Positions 47,993 to 57,593 of a DNA stretch of 64,000 nt are shown one piece after another. The stretch's first letter is position 1. Every line of letters begins with the position of its first letter. Both the position numbers and the translations under genes were made by a program. The notes beneath the pieces were generated by a model, which saw nothing but the letters and a program-made list of their open reading frames with translations, had not been told where the DNA came from and searched no databases. Origin of the DNA: UMGS1766 sp963597355 (GTDB lineage: Bacteria > Bacillota > Clostridia > Oscillospirales > Oscillospiraceae); contig CAVBPR010000006.1 of NCBI GenBank assembly GCA_963597355.1, positions 210,754 through 274,753 of the forward strand, given 5' to 3'.

Positions 47993-50371
47993 TCACTTCA
48001 TTTCGACTACCGTCACGCCGTCTTCTCCTTCACCGAATCGCCCCGGCCGAAAGGATTTCACATATTTGCTGTTCTTCAAATGCTTCCGCACAGCAGAGCG
48101 CAAAGCACCGGTTCCCTTGCCGTGAATAATTGTAACGCTGCTGAGATGCGCCAGCAGGGCATCGTCCAGATAGCGGTCTACCATGTCCAGTGCCTCGTCG
48201 CTCATCATTCCCCGAAGATCCAGTTCCGGCTTCACGCCAGAAGCTCGAATGCGGTTTACTGCCCGATGGGAAACCTTCTGCTTTTGTTTTTTTGCTCTTT
48301 GGGCAGAATCTTCCACAACCCGAACTTCTTCCTGTTTTGCTGTGATCTTCAGAATTCCCGCCTGCAGCTGAAGGGATCCGTCCTTGTTGACTGCAATCAC
48401 TTCCGCCTGAGTGCCCATTTTTAAAAGCTCTACCACATCTCCTGCCACTGCAGGCCGCGTCGACGGCGGTGTCTCTTCCTTTTTTCTTGCCTGCGTTCGG
48501 CTTTCCGTTTCGTTGATCAGTCGGCGAATCTCCGATCGCTCCTGATTTGCCGTCTGAAAGTCCTGGGTCTTCTTCGCACGTTTTTTCATGTCGTTGAGCT
48601 CGTTGAACACCAACTCGCTCATCTCTCGTGCTTCCTGCACAATTGCCTCTGCTTCGGCGCGGGCGTCCTTCAGTGCCCGTTCCCGCTCCTCTTCCAGCCG
48701 CTTGCGATACATTCTGGCTGCATCTGCATCCTTTTTTGTGCTTTGCCGCAGGCGCGCGGCTTCCAGACGTTCGTCTTCCATCGCCCGCCGCTGCTGTTCC
48801 AATTGGGTGATAACGTCCTCGAATCGGACATTTTCCTCCGACATATGGGTATTGGCCCGTTCAATAATATGCTCCGGCAATCCAAGTCTTCGAGAAATTG
48901 CAAATGCATTTGATTTGCCCGGCACACCAATCAGCAATCGATAGGTGGGGCGCAGCGTTTCTACATCAAATTCACAGCAGGCATTTTCTACCCCCTGAGT
49001 CGTCATGGCATACAGTTTCAGCTCTGCGTAATGCGTTGTAGCGCACACCCGCATACCGAGAGAGCGGCTTTCTTCAATCACTGCCTCTGCCAGCGCTGCA
49101 CCTTCTACCGGATCGGTGCCGGAGCCCAGTTCATCATACAATACCAGAGTGCGATCATCTGCCACCTCCAGAATTTTCACGATGTTCGTCATGTGTGCAG
49201 AGAAGGTAGACAGGGACTGTTCGATGGACTGTTCGTCGCCAATATCCGCCAAAACCTGAGAAAAGACGCTGAAATAGCTGTCATCTCCCACCGGGATATG
49301 CAGTCCGCACTGGGCCATTGCGGTCAGCAGACCTGCCGTCTTCAGCGTGACCGTCTTACCACCGGTGTTAGGGCCGGTAATCACTAAGGTATCGAAATCC
49401 TCCCCCAGCCGGAGGTCAATCGGCACTGCGGTTTTCGGATCCAACAGAGGATGCCGGGCCCTTCGAAAACGAAATCCTCCATTGTGTTCCATTCGCGGTG
49501 CCATTGCATTCATACGGTAGGAAAGCTTTGCCCGGGCAAAAATGGCATCCAACTGCACCAGGAAGTCATAGTTTAGACGAATGGTGTCCTGCTGCGCCGC
49601 ACATTGGGCAGACAGAGCCCTCAAAATCCGCTCAATTTCTTTTTCTTCCTGAGCCAGCAATTCCCGCAGTTCATTATTTGCCTTTACCGCACCCATGGGC
49701 TCAATGAAATAGGTTGATCCTGTCGCAGACACGTCGTGCACCAGTCCCGGCACCATTCCCCGGAACTCCGCCTTTACCGGAACAACAAACCGATCGGAGC
49801 GAATCGTAATGATTGCCTCCTGCAGATATTTGCTGGCCTGGGATGCGATCAGCTTCTGCAGCACTTCCCGCGCTTTTCCCGAGGTTGCTCGGATGTGACG
49901 GCGAATATCAGCCAGCGCAGAGCTGGCTGAGTCTGCAATTTCCTCTTCCGAAAGGATCGATCCGGTAATCTGATCCTCCAGTGCCCGATCCGGTGTCAGA
50001 GAGCGAAACAACGGCCGAAGACAGTTTTGCTCTTCCGCTCCATCGCAATAATTTTTAACGTTTTGCGTTGTCCTCAATACTGCCGCTATATCCAGCAGTT
50101 CCCGCTGGTTCAGCATTCCTCCCAGACCTGCTCGCTGCAAAGACGCTGCCACAGGCTTGATTCCGGAAAAGGAAGGCGTTCCATGCAGATCCATCATGTC
50201 TCTTGCGGCGGTTGTTTCCTCCATGCGCCGAGCCACTTCCCGCTCGTTGTCCGACGGTCTTAACTGCATGGCCTGCTGCTTTGCTTCCTCTGTAACGCAC
50301 TGGTCTCTCAGCTTCTCCAGCACCCGATGAAACTCCAGTGTGCGGAGCGATTTTTCATATAGTTCTGTCAT
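47993..50371 (-). CDS. mutS2: Endonuclease MutS2
   Basis: MutS2 binds branched DNA or collided ribosomes and limits recombination; unlike MutS it does not act in mismatch repair. The 792-residue length is normal. It has the MutS-type core and Walker A VITGPNTGGKTVTLKTAGL (about residue 335), ABC motifs with DELGSGTDPVEGAAL, a coiled-coil arm and a C-terminal Smr nuclease domain (DLRGMMSDEALDMV, then IIHGKGTGALR). It overlaps recO by 4 bases and is followed by the HPr-like transcription unit. Confidence 0.96.
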   Translation of the reverse strand: MTELYEKSLRTLEFHRVLEKLRDQCVTEEAKQQAMQLRPSDNEREVARRMEETTAARDMMDLHGTPSFSGIKPVAASLQRAGLGGMLNQRELLDIAAVLRTTQNVKNYCDGAEEQNCLRPLFRSLTPDRALEDQITGSILSEEEIADSASSALADIRRHIRATSGKAREVLQKLIASQASKYLQEAIITIRSDRFVVPVKAEFRGMVPGLVHDVSATGSTYFIEPMGAVKANNELRELLAQEEKEIERILRALSAQCAAQQDTIRLNYDFLVQLDAIFARAKLSYRMNAMAPRMEHNGGFRFRRARHPLLDPKTAVPIDLRLGEDFDTLVITGPNTGGKTVTLKTAGLLTAMAQCGLHIPVGDDSYFSVFSQVLADIGDEQSIEQSLSTFSAHMTNIVKILEVADDRTLVLYDELGSGTDPVEGAALAEAVIEESRSLGMRVCATTHYAELKLYAMTTQGVENACCEFDVETLRPTYRLLIGVPGKSNAFAISRRLGLPEHIIERANTHMSEENVRFEDVITQLEQQRRAMEDERLEAARLRQSTKKDADAARMYRKRLEEERERALKDARAEAEAIVQEAREMSELVFNELNDMKKRAKKTQDFQTANQERSEIRRLINETESRTQARKKEETPPSTRPAVAGDVVELLKMGTQAEVIAVNKDGSLQLQAGILKITAKQEEVRVVEDSAQRAKKQKQKVSHRAVNRIRASGVKPELDLRGMMSDEALDMVDRYLDDALLAHLSSVTIIHGKGTGALRSAVRKHLKNSKYVKSFRPGRFGEGEDGVTVVEMK

Positions 50372-51156
50372 GTTTCTTTCCTCTGCAGCTCCGTTGCGTT
50401 CAACGGCAGTCCCTGCATCTGCTTATAAAAATCCAACGTACGAAATCCCCGCTCCAGCTGCGTCAACACATAGGCTTCCGCTGCCGCGTCCAGCATTTGC
50501 TGAGATGCGCCGGAAATGCGAAAGGAGAAAATCTTTTTCTCCCCACCGTAAAACACATGGCGCATCGCCGCAAGACTGCCGCGATCCAGCGGCATAGAAA
50601 TGCCCCGCTCCATCTGCGCGCGACAGCTGCGGCAGTGCAGTGCCCCCTGCTGCAGGTGAAACCGAGGGGCTTCCGGTTCTTCTTTTCCGCATACAACGCA
50701 GCCGTCCAGCACCGGTTCATATCCAGCCAGCGCCATCATTCTCAGCTCGAAAACCGCCTTGATCTGTTCTGCAGGCAGATCCATCTCTTCCAGGGCATAT
50801 AGCGCGTTCAGCAAAAGCCGGAGCATATCCTCCCCCGGGATATCCTCGCCGGTCAGCGACTCCGTTAACTCCGCAAACCACGCCCCAAGGCTCAGCTTGT
50901 CCAGATCGCCCCGTACTCCACGGAATTCCCGAAGGATGTCTCCTTCCCGAATGCTCCAGCGATTTTGATATTCGTAAAGCGTCAGTTCCGAATAGCATAA
51001 CAATTGACTTACCGCGGCAATTCCGCTGTTCTTTCGCCGGCAGCCCCGGGCGGACACGGTCAGTTTTCCCTTGTCCCGTGTCAGCACCGTTAGTATTTTG
51101 TCCGATTCTTTGTAATCAACCTCTCGGAGCACAATACCGGTGGTGGTCAAATGCAT
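50368..51156 (-). CDS. recO: DNA repair protein RecO
   Basis: RecO loads RecA onto SSB-coated DNA with RecR in the RecFOR pathway. The 262-residue protein has an N-terminal OB fold (GIVLREVDYKESDKILTVLTR) and a zinc finger, visible as CVVC and CRSC pairs around residues 155-180. AAAGGAGG precedes the ATG. It lies 35 bases after era, in the classical era-recO order, and overlaps mutS2. Confidence 0.95.
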   Translation of the reverse strand: MHLTTTGIVLREVDYKESDKILTVLTRDKGKLTVSARGCRRKNSGIAAVSQLLCYSELTLYEYQNRWSIREGDILREFRGVRGDLDKLSLGAWFAELTESLTGEDIPGEDMLRLLLNALYALEEMDLPAEQIKAVFELRMMALAGYEPVLDGCVVCGKEEPEAPRFHLQQGALHCRSCRAQMERGISMPLDRGSLAAMRHVFYGGEKKIFSFRISGASQQMLDAAAEAYVLTQLERGFRTLDFYKQMQGLPLNATELQRKET

Positions 51157-51191
51157 GCTTTTCCTCCTTTGCGTTCTGACAAATCAGAGGA

Positions 51192-52091
51192 TCAGTTGTC
51201 CTCACGATAGCCCATGTTGTGCACCTGAGCCAGGTTGGAGCGCCAATTTTCCTTCACCTTTACCCAGGTTTGGAGATAGACCTTTGTTCCCATAAAGCGC
51301 TCCATATCTTTCCGCGCCAGCGTGGACACCCGCTTCAGCATTCCGCCGCCTTTTCCGATGATAATCCCCTTGTGGCTGCTGCGCTCGCAGTAAATGGTCG
51401 CCTCCACATCGATAATCTCATCGTCTCGCTCCGAAAAGCGCGTAATCTCCACCGCTGTTCCATGGGGAATCTCCTTGTCCAGGCAATAGAGTAATTTCTC
51501 CCGAATGATTTCCGCCATCACCTGCCGCTCCGGCTGATCCGTCGTCATGTCCTCCGGAAACAGCTGCGGTCCTTCCGGCAGGAATTGCTGCAGCAGCTCC
51601 AGCAATTCCTCCACGCCGTCTTTCTCTTTCGCGGAAATCGGCATAATGGCCTGAAAATCATGCACTGCGCTATAGGCAGAGATCACTTCCAGCAGCTTTT
51701 CCTTGTTCTCCAACTCGTCCACCTTGTTGATCACCAGCACTGCGGGCAGTTTCAATGCCTTGATCCGCTCAATCAGCTCCATTTCCGGTTCGCCCACGTT
51801 GGCCACAGGCTCTACCACCAGCAATACCGCATCCACATCTGCTACGCTGGCACGGACGACACCCACCATGTATTCTCCCAGCCGGTTGCGCGCTTTGTGC
51901 AATCCGGGCGTGTCCAGAAAAACATACTGATTTTCGCCCCGGGTGACAATTCCGCTGATGCGGTTGCGTGTCGTCTGGGGCTTGCTGGATACAATTGCGA
52001 TTTTTTCGCCTACAAAGGCATTTAATAGGGTGGACTTGCCCACGTTGGGCCGTCCGCACAAGGTAATCATGCCGGAATGTGTGATTGCCAT
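51192..52091 (-). CDS. era: GTPase Era, ribosome assembly factor
   Basis: Era binds the 3' end of 16S rRNA and helps mature the 30S subunit. The 299-residue protein carries the G motifs GRPNVGKST, DTPGLH, and NKVDE, and the C-terminal KH RNA-binding domain (IIGKGGGMLKRV). It is 59 bases from ybeY; the gene for diacylglycerol/undecaprenol kinase that usually stands between them is missing here. GAGGAAT precedes the ATG. Confidence 0.97.
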   Translation of the reverse strand: MAITHSGMITLCGRPNVGKSTLLNAFVGEKIAIVSSKPQTTRNRISGIVTRGENQYVFLDTPGLHKARNRLGEYMVGVVRASVADVDAVLLVVEPVANVGEPEMELIERIKALKLPAVLVINKVDELENKEKLLEVISAYSAVHDFQAIMPISAKEKDGVEELLELLQQFLPEGPQLFPEDMTTDQPERQVMAEIIREKLLYCLDKEIPHGTAVEITRFSERDDEIIDVEATIYCERSSHKGIIIGKGGGMLKRVSTLARKDMERFMGTKVYLQTWVKVKENWRSNLAQVHNMGYREDN

Positions 52092-52150
52092 AATTTATTC
52101 CTCAATTTCTTTCATAATTGTTTCGTTGCTCCTTGCGACAGATGGGACGA

Positions 52151-52639
52151 TTACTCTCTTGTAATGCCCAGATCCCCAAGGATTGCTTCCTCCCGCTCAC
52201 GCATCTGCGCCTTTTGCGGGCCTTCGTCCATGTGGTCGTAGCCCAGCAAATGCAGCACGGAATGCACCGCAAGGTAACTCAGTTCCCGCTCCATGGGGTG
52301 ACCAAATTCCTCCGCCTGAGCCTGCGCCCGCTCCAAAGAGATCACCATGTCTCCCAGGGGCGTCAATCCGGTTGCCGGATCTGCATCCCTGTCATCCACC
52401 GGAGGATGACCCGGCTCGTAGTTGAACATGGGAAAACTCAGCACATCGGTCGGCCGGTCGATTTCTCTCTGTTCCAGATTGATTTCGTGGATTCCGGCAT
52501 CGTCGGTCAACAGTACGTCCACCTCACAAGGCGTCTTTACCTGCTCGGCATCCAGCGCCGCCGTAATAACCCGCTCCAAAAGCGCCTGGAACGTAACCTG
52601 CTCCTCCAGCTCCGTTTCGATCAGAATCTGGTGCTTCAT
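52151..52639 (-). CDS. ybeY: Endoribonuclease YbeY, 16S rRNA maturation
   Basis: A 162-residue metal-dependent RNase. The zinc signature HSVLHLLGYDHMDEG (three His) and the substrate strand LSFPMFNYEPGHPP identify it. It acts in 16S rRNA 3' end processing and ribosome quality control. Its ATG overlaps the phoH stop codon by 4 bases and era follows 59 bases later. Confidence 0.96.
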   Translation of the reverse strand: MKHQILIETELEEQVTFQALLERVITAALDAEQVKTPCEVDVLLTDDAGIHEINLEQREIDRPTDVLSFPMFNYEPGHPPVDDRDADPATGLTPLGDMVISLERAQAQAEEFGHPMERELSYLAVHSVLHLLGYDHMDEGPQKAQMREREEAILGDLGITRE

Positions 52640-53637
52640 CCTCGTTTTCCTCCCCGCTCCGACGGTTTTTTCTGTGCCCGATGCTCATCCTGCTCATAGG
52701 CCGCTATAATCCGCTGTACCAGTACATGCCGCACGACATCTTGTGCGCTCAGGCGGCAAATTGCAATGTCCTCCACGCCTTTCAGCACCCGCATGGCTTC
52801 CTTCAATCCGGAAGTTGTGTCCCGCGGCAAGTCAATCTGGGTAATATCGCCGGTGATGACAATTTTGGAGCCAAATCCCAAACGGGTTAAAAACATTTTC
52901 ATCTGTTCCCGTGACGTATTCTGCGCCTCATCCAGAATAATGAAACTGTCGTCCAGAGTTCGTCCCCGCATATATGCCAGGGGTGCTACCTCTATATTGC
53001 CCCGTTCCACGTATTTCTGATAAGTCTCCGGCCCGAGCATTTCAAACAGCGCATCGTAGAGCGGCCGCAAATAGGGATCTACCTTGCTTTGCAAATCGCC
53101 GGGCAAAAAACCAAGCCGTTCTCCTGCCTCCACTGCCGGCCGGGTAAGGATGATTCGGTTCACTTCCTTTGCTCGAAATGCACGAACCGCCTGTGCCACA
53201 GCCAGATAGGTTTTTCCTGTACCGGCAGGGCCAACTCCAAGGGTAATCACATTCTGCCGGATGGCATCAACATAGGTCTTTTGCCCCACCGTCTTGGCTT
53301 TGATCGGCTTCCCGTTTGCCGTAACACAGATGACATCCTTTGCCACCTCGCTCAGCTTGGCCTCTGCGCCGCCCCGCACCAGCTGCAGTGCATAGCGCAC
53401 ATTCTGCTCGTTGATTTCTTCGCCCCGCGCAGAAAGCTCCAGCAATCCGTTGATGGTGCGAACGGCCTGCATCACATTTTCCGCCTCACCGCTGACTTTC
53501 AGTGCATCCTCCCGATTGGTAACCCGGACGGATAGCTCCTGTTCGATAATGCGAATGTTTTCATCAAAGGCGCCAAACAGAGCCGCAACTTCTTCCATGC
53601 GCTCCAAGCTGATACTTTGTTCTGTCAATCTGTTCAT
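52636..53637 (-). CDS. phoH: PhoH-like ATPase
   Basis: A 333-residue ATPase of the PhoH/YbeZ type, with a KH-like N-terminal region and Walker A GVGPAGTGKTYLAVAQ (about residue 138), RPAVEAGERLGFLPGDL, and FIILDEAQNTSREQMKMFL. It is genetically linked to YbeY in most bacteria and acts with it on RNA. It heads the housekeeping operon and has its own promoter. AAGGAAG precedes the ATG. Confidence 0.94.
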   Translation of the reverse strand: MNRLTEQSISLERMEEVAALFGAFDENIRIIEQELSVRVTNREDALKVSGEAENVMQAVRTINGLLELSARGEEINEQNVRYALQLVRGGAEAKLSEVAKDVICVTANGKPIKAKTVGQKTYVDAIRQNVITLGVGPAGTGKTYLAVAQAVRAFRAKEVNRIILTRPAVEAGERLGFLPGDLQSKVDPYLRPLYDALFEMLGPETYQKYVERGNIEVAPLAYMRGRTLDDSFIILDEAQNTSREQMKMFLTRLGFGSKIVITGDITQIDLPRDTTSGLKEAMRVLKGVEDIAICRLSAQDVVRHVLVQRIIAAYEQDEHRAQKKPSERGGKRG

Positions 53638-53675
53638 CTCCGTGATTCTTCCTTGGAATGGGAATTGTTTTCTTT

Positions 53676-53703
53676 ATTTTATCATGATATCGATTTATTG
53701 CAA
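53676..53703 (-). promoter_or_regulatory. Promoter of the phoH-ybeY-era-recO-mutS2 operon
   Basis: On the minus strand TTGCAA (53703-53698), 16 bp, TAAAAT (53681-53676). Confidence 0.6.
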
Positions 53704-53792
53704 GCAATAGAATGCGGCAAGAAAATCCTTCTTTTCATTTTGTCCAAAAAAGCGTATGATAGAGCTATAATTACGAAAAAGAGGTGTCTTTC

Positions 53793-55073
53793 ATGAACCT
53801 TCGTTTTTCCATCGGATTGACTGCACTGTCTGCCGCTGTACTGGTGCTGTGTGCCGGCTGCGGTCAGAATGCCGGCACTTCCTCCGATGCTTCCCCAGAT
53901 AAACCGGTTTCCAGTTCCTCTCCCGTCAGTTCCACTCCAGCTGACACGTCCAAATCCGAGGCAATTCCGTCAAAGGAAGACTCCTCGGAATCGACCGAAC
54001 TGCCGGCACTTACAAAACTGACCTGTTTTTCCTCCTCCTCTGCTCCCAAGCTGGTCAATCGAAAGGAAAATCAGGTGCTGGCCTGCTGGACGGAGGACAA
54101 CACTGGAACCGCTACAGAATCCCAATCCGGTTCCACTACCTACCTTGCCCTGATCGATTTGGAAGACGACCGGGTGCTGGACACCATTATGTCCGACATT
54201 TCTTATGATCTTCTGCAGGGGTTTACGAATGGAACCAGCCTGCTTTCCTACTATGATGAAGACGGACTCCACTATGCCCTTTGCACGCAAACCCTTGGCA
54301 TTGAGGATCTTTCCATTCCCGTCAATACCGGGTGTTTCTCGGATGACGGCAGGAGCTTTTACTACATTTCGGAGGAACATCTCTACCACTACGACATTGA
54401 CACCCGCACCTCTACACAGGTCGCGCTGGAATATGACCTTCGCTTCAACTATCTGAGCGGCCTTCACGCAAACAACACCTTGCTGTTTTGCTCCGTCTAT
54501 CGTCCCTCCGGAGACGATGTCCCCTGCACTGCCCTGTTCAATCTTTCCACCGGAGCTCTGGTGCTGCTTCAGGACACCTATCTCCCCTACTCCTTCACCG
54601 GCAACGAGTGCTACGCCAGCGAATACGACTTCTCCGCAGGAATCTATCGCCTTCGCCGGGCTTCACTCAGCGGCGGAACGCTGCATACCTGTGAGCTCTC
54701 CATGACTGAGGAACAACTGAACCGCTACTATGGGATGCAGTCTATTTCTGACAGCAACTATCTGTTCCGCTCCAATGATCCGTCACTGGATCAGCCAGAG
54801 GGCGCTGTTCCGTCGTCAACAAAGATTCAGGTAACGCTTTATCATTTGACCGATGCCGCTCTGGACTCCTGTTCTCTCACAAAGCTTGGTGTTTCCGGCA
54901 TGGTAACCTCGGCAATCGAGCTTTCCGATGGAACCCTGCTGTGCGCCAGCGAAGAAAACGGAACCGCCTGCTTATATCGCGTCAACCCGACTGCGTTGAC
55001 GTTTGACAGCCTGGCACTGACCGAAACCAGCTCTGCCCCTGCTGTTGATCCGAATTTGCTGAACGCCAACTGA
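53793..55073 (+). CDS. Secreted lipoprotein, beta-propeller-like, unknown function
   Basis: A 426-residue lipoprotein: a signal peptide with lipobox VLCAGCG (Cys at about residue 23), then a Ser/Thr/Pro-rich linker of about 40 residues, then about 350 residues with repeating short motifs of the form YLALIDLEDDRVLDTI and YYISEEHLYHYDIDT that resemble the blades of a beta-propeller. No catalytic motif is visible. The start at 53793 has GAGGTG upstream; an in-frame GTG nine bases earlier lies inside that ribosome binding site. It is monocistronic and followed by a strong terminator. Confidence 0.75.
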   Translation: MNLRFSIGLTALSAAVLVLCAGCGQNAGTSSDASPDKPVSSSSPVSSTPADTSKSEAIPSKEDSSESTELPALTKLTCFSSSSAPKLVNRKENQVLACWTEDNTGTATESQSGSTTYLALIDLEDDRVLDTIMSDISYDLLQGFTNGTSLLSYYDEDGLHYALCTQTLGIEDLSIPVNTGCFSDDGRSFYYISEEHLYHYDIDTRTSTQVALEYDLRFNYLSGLHANNTLLFCSVYRPSGDDVPCTALFNLSTGALVLLQDTYLPYSFTGNECYASEYDFSAGIYRLRRASLSGGTLHTCELSMTEEQLNRYYGMQSISDSNYLFRSNDPSLDQPEGAVPSSTKIQVTLYHLTDAALDSCSLTKLGVSGMVTSAIELSDGTLLCASEENGTACLYRVNPTALTFDSLALTETSSAPAVDPNLLNAN

Positions 55074-55085
55074 ATTAAGTAAAAA

Positions 55086-55129
55086 AAGCACGATAGTTTC
55101 TGATACATTGTATCAAAACTATCGTGCTT
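55086..55129. terminator. Terminator between the lipoprotein gene and tRNA-Leu
   Basis: Fourteen-bp arms AAGCACGATAGTTT (55086-55099) and AAACTATCGTGCTT (55116-55129). T-rich tails exist on both sides (TTTTTTT on the minus strand), so it ends both the lipoprotein and the tRNA transcripts. Confidence 0.88.
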
Positions 55130-55135
55130 AATTCA

Positions 55136-55222
55136 TGGTGCCGGAGACCGGGGTCGAACCGGCACGGGATCGCTCCCACGGGATTTTAAGTCCCGGGCGT
55201 CTGCCAATTCCGCCACTCCGGC
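55136..55222 (-). tRNA. tRNA-Leu, anticodon TAA
   Basis: The minus strand folds into a class II tRNA: acceptor stem GCCGGAG/CTCCGGC, anticodon stem GGGAC/GTCCC-type pairing around a loop with anticodon TAA, a long variable arm (GTGGGAGCGATCCCGT), T arm with GGTTCGACCCC, and an encoded CCA end (55138-55136). The long variable arm and anticodon identify leucine. Confidence 0.97.
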
Positions 55223-55234
55223 AACACTTCTAAC

Positions 55235-55263
55235 ATCATATCATTTTATGCCGATTTCGTCAA
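55235..55263 (-). promoter_or_regulatory. Promoter of tRNA-Leu
   Basis: On the minus strand TTGACG (55263-55258), 17 bp, TATGAT (55240-55235), 12 bases before the tRNA 5' end. Confidence 0.75.
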
Positions 55264-55321
55264 CCAATTCCACCCATCAAAACGGTCAAAGAACCGCAAA
55301 AACGCCCCATGCAAGGAAAAC

Positions 55322-56449
55322 TTACTTCGTCACCCAGGTTCCGGTGGCTTCGCATGTCAGATATGCATTGATGAACCCGTCCAGATTTCCGTCCATGACT
55401 GCGCCAATGTTGCTGGTTTCAAAGCCCGTCCGGTTATCTTTTACCATCTGATAGGGCATAAAGACATAGGAGCGAATCTGACTGCCCCATTCAATCTTCA
55501 TCTGAACGCCCTTCAGGTCAGAGATTTTCTCTGCATGTGCCTGCATCTGGAGCTGCACCAACTTATCTCTCAGCATGCGGTAGCAGGTGTCCTTGTTCTG
55601 GAACTGCGACCGCTGCTGCTGGCTGGCAACCACAATGCCGGTGGGCTTATGAATCAACCGCACTGCAGAGGAGGTCTTGTTGATGTGCTGACCGCCGGCA
55701 CCGGAAGAACGGTAAACCTGCATTTCCACATCTTCCGGACGAATCTCAACCTCTACGTCATCCGGCAAGTCCGGCATTACTTCTACTGCCGCAAAGGAAG
55801 TCTGGCGGCGGGCATTGGAATCGAAGGGCGAGATACGCACCAGACGATGAACGCCGTTTTCTCCCCGGAGATATCCATAGGCATTTTCGCCGGTCACCAT
55901 AATGGTAGCAGACTTAATTCCGGCCTCGTCCCCGTCTTCATAGTCCAGGGTCTCCCACTTGAAGCCCTGGCGTTCTGCCCAGCGGGTATACATGCGGAAC
56001 AGCATGCTGGCCCAGTCCTGTGCCTCCGTTCCGCCGGCACCGGCATGGATGGTAAGCATGCAGTTCAGGTGGTCATACTCACCGGTAAACAGCGTTGCAA
56101 GGCGCGCTTTTTCCAGGTCGTGCTCCAGCTGCTCCAGTCCTTCCTGTACTTCCTCTACCAGAGACTCGTCTTCCATCTCCTGCCCCATTTCGCACAGGGT
56201 CAGCAGATCTTCCAGCGCGGTTTCCCGCTTGTGCTGTTCTTCAATTTTATCCTGCAGATTTTTGATCCGGGTGGTTACCTTCTGCGCATGCTCCATGTCG
56301 TTCCAAAAGCCATCTGCCGCGCTTTCCGCCTGCAGCAGGTCCAGCTCCTGTGCTGCGCTTTCCAGCCCAAGTGCCTCCGCCAGGTCTGCAATCGTCGGTT
56401 TCAGTGCCTGTAATTTTGTTTTATATTCATCAAATTGAAGGATAGCCAT
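55322..56449 (-). CDS. prfB: Peptide chain release factor 2 (no programmed frameshift)
   Basis: RF2 terminates translation at UGA and UAA. The 375-residue protein has the RF2 stop-codon motif SPF (RISPFDSNARRQTSF) and the catalytic GGQ (SSGAGGQHINKTSS). Most bacteria encode RF2 with an in-frame UGA near codon 25 that needs +1 frameshifting; here the frame is continuous through that point (residues reading ALGLES where others have the shift site), so autoregulation by frameshifting is absent. The ATG at 56449 has AGAGGAAAG about 12 bases upstream. Confidence 0.95.
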   Translation of the reverse strand: MAILQFDEYKTKLQALKPTIADLAEALGLESAAQELDLLQAESAADGFWNDMEHAQKVTTRIKNLQDKIEEQHKRETALEDLLTLCEMGQEMEDESLVEEVQEGLEQLEHDLEKARLATLFTGEYDHLNCMLTIHAGAGGTEAQDWASMLFRMYTRWAERQGFKWETLDYEDGDEAGIKSATIMVTGENAYGYLRGENGVHRLVRISPFDSNARRQTSFAAVEVMPDLPDDVEVEIRPEDVEMQVYRSSGAGGQHINKTSSAVRLIHKPTGIVVASQQQRSQFQNKDTCYRMLRDKLVQLQMQAHAEKISDLKGVQMKIEWGSQIRSYVFMPYQMVKDNRTGFETSNIGAVMDGNLDGFINAYLTCEATGTWVTK

Positions 56450-56568
56450 TTTTGATTCACACTTTCCTCTCATCAGCATATTAACTCATTTTTATTATAA
56501 CGTCTATTCCCTCTGCTGTAAAGAGAAAATCCTGCAAACTGCGTGAATTTCGGTTTCCTTCCTCTCGA

Positions 56569-57534
56569 TTACGAATTTACTATGTTCGTCGGTGCGCCAC
56601 TGACATAGGTTCGAACATTTTCGATCACGCAATCTACAATTCTCTGCCTGCATTCCTTTGCCGCCCAGGCAACATGCGGTGTAATAATGCAGTTTGGCGC
56701 ACTCAGAAGAGGATTCTCCGCTTCAATCGGCTCTCTGGACACCACATCCACGCCGGCAGCGGCAATGTGCCCGCTGCGCAACGCATCTGCTACGGCCTGC
56801 TCATCCAGCAATCCGCCGCGGCTGGTATTCAGCAGCATGACCCCCGGCTTCATTTTTTCTATGGCTGCCTGATGGATCATTTTTTCTGTTTCCGGAAACA
56901 GCGGGCAATGCAGACTGATGACGTCCGATGTACGAAGCAGCGTATCCCAATCAACATAGGTGCCGATCTCCCGTCCCTCCGCACATTCGGAGCGGTTATA
57001 TGCAATAACCTTCATGCCCATTGCCTTAGCGATTCGTCCAACTTGACGGCCAATGCTTCCAAAGCCAATGATTCCCAGTGTTTTGCCTGCCAGTTCCGTC
57101 AATGGGCACTCCCAAAAGCGATGTTCCAGATCCTTTCCCCATTCCCCGTCATGCACCATCTTATTATAAGAAGACACTCGTCCGCACAGTTCCAGCAGCA
57201 GGGCAATTGTAAACTGCGCCACGGCATCTGTTCCATAGCCGGGCACATTGGAAACCAGAATATTTTTTTCTCTGGCACAATCCACATCGACCTGATTATA
57301 GCCGGTGGAGGCAACAGCAATATACCGCAGGTTCGGGCAGGCATTCAGCACTTCCCGCCCAATCAGCACTTTGTTGATTACAATGATCTCCGCATCCCCG
57401 ATGGTCTGCGCTATTTTTTTCGCATCCTCCATCGGCGCCCGGTCGCAAACAGACAATTCCCCCAGTTCTGCTAAAGGACTCCAATTCAGTTTTTCCGGAT
57501 TTTCTACATAACCGTCTATAATTTTGATTTGCAT
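56569..57534 (-). CDS. D-2-hydroxyacid dehydrogenase, NAD(P)-dependent
   Basis: A 321-residue member of the D-isomer 2-hydroxyacid dehydrogenase family with a Rossmann motif GIIGFGSIGRQVGRIAKAMG (about residue 150), the active-site residues in LNTSRGG (Arg) and PHVAWAAKE (His), and a middle DVISLHCPLFPET. The family includes D-lactate, glycerate, hydroxypyruvate and phosphoglycerate dehydrogenases; the substrate cannot be fixed by sequence, but hydroxypyruvate/glycerate-type is a reasonable guess. The start at 57534 has AAGGGA 9 bases upstream. Confidence 0.88.
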   Translation of the reverse strand: MQIKIIDGYVENPEKLNWSPLAELGELSVCDRAPMEDAKKIAQTIGDAEIIVINKVLIGREVLNACPNLRYIAVASTGYNQVDVDCAREKNILVSNVPGYGTDAVAQFTIALLLELCGRVSSYNKMVHDGEWGKDLEHRFWECPLTELAGKTLGIIGFGSIGRQVGRIAKAMGMKVIAYNRSECAEGREIGTYVDWDTLLRTSDVISLHCPLFPETEKMIHQAAIEKMKPGVMLLNTSRGGLLDEQAVADALRSGHIAAAGVDVVSREPIEAENPLLSAPNCIITPHVAWAAKECRQRIVDCVIENVRTYVSGAPTNIVNS

Positions 57535-57564
57535 CGTTATCATTCCCTTCTCAAGGATAAGGAC

Positions 57565-57593
57565 ATTATAGCATATCCCCCGGAAAACTTTAA
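57565..57593 (-). promoter_or_regulatory. Promoter of the hydroxyacid dehydrogenase gene
   Basis: On the minus strand TTAAAG (57593-57588), 17 bp, TATAAT (57570-57565). Its -35 overlaps the TTTAAC element of the divergent response-regulator promoter, so occupancy of one site would affect both directions. Confidence 0.55.

Noticed and set aside
54001..54060. The Ser-rich segment of the lipoprotein at 53793 as a frameshifted or degenerate gene
   Set aside because: The frame is intact from the lipobox to the stop, and Ser/Thr/Pro linkers after the lipid-anchored Cys are normal.
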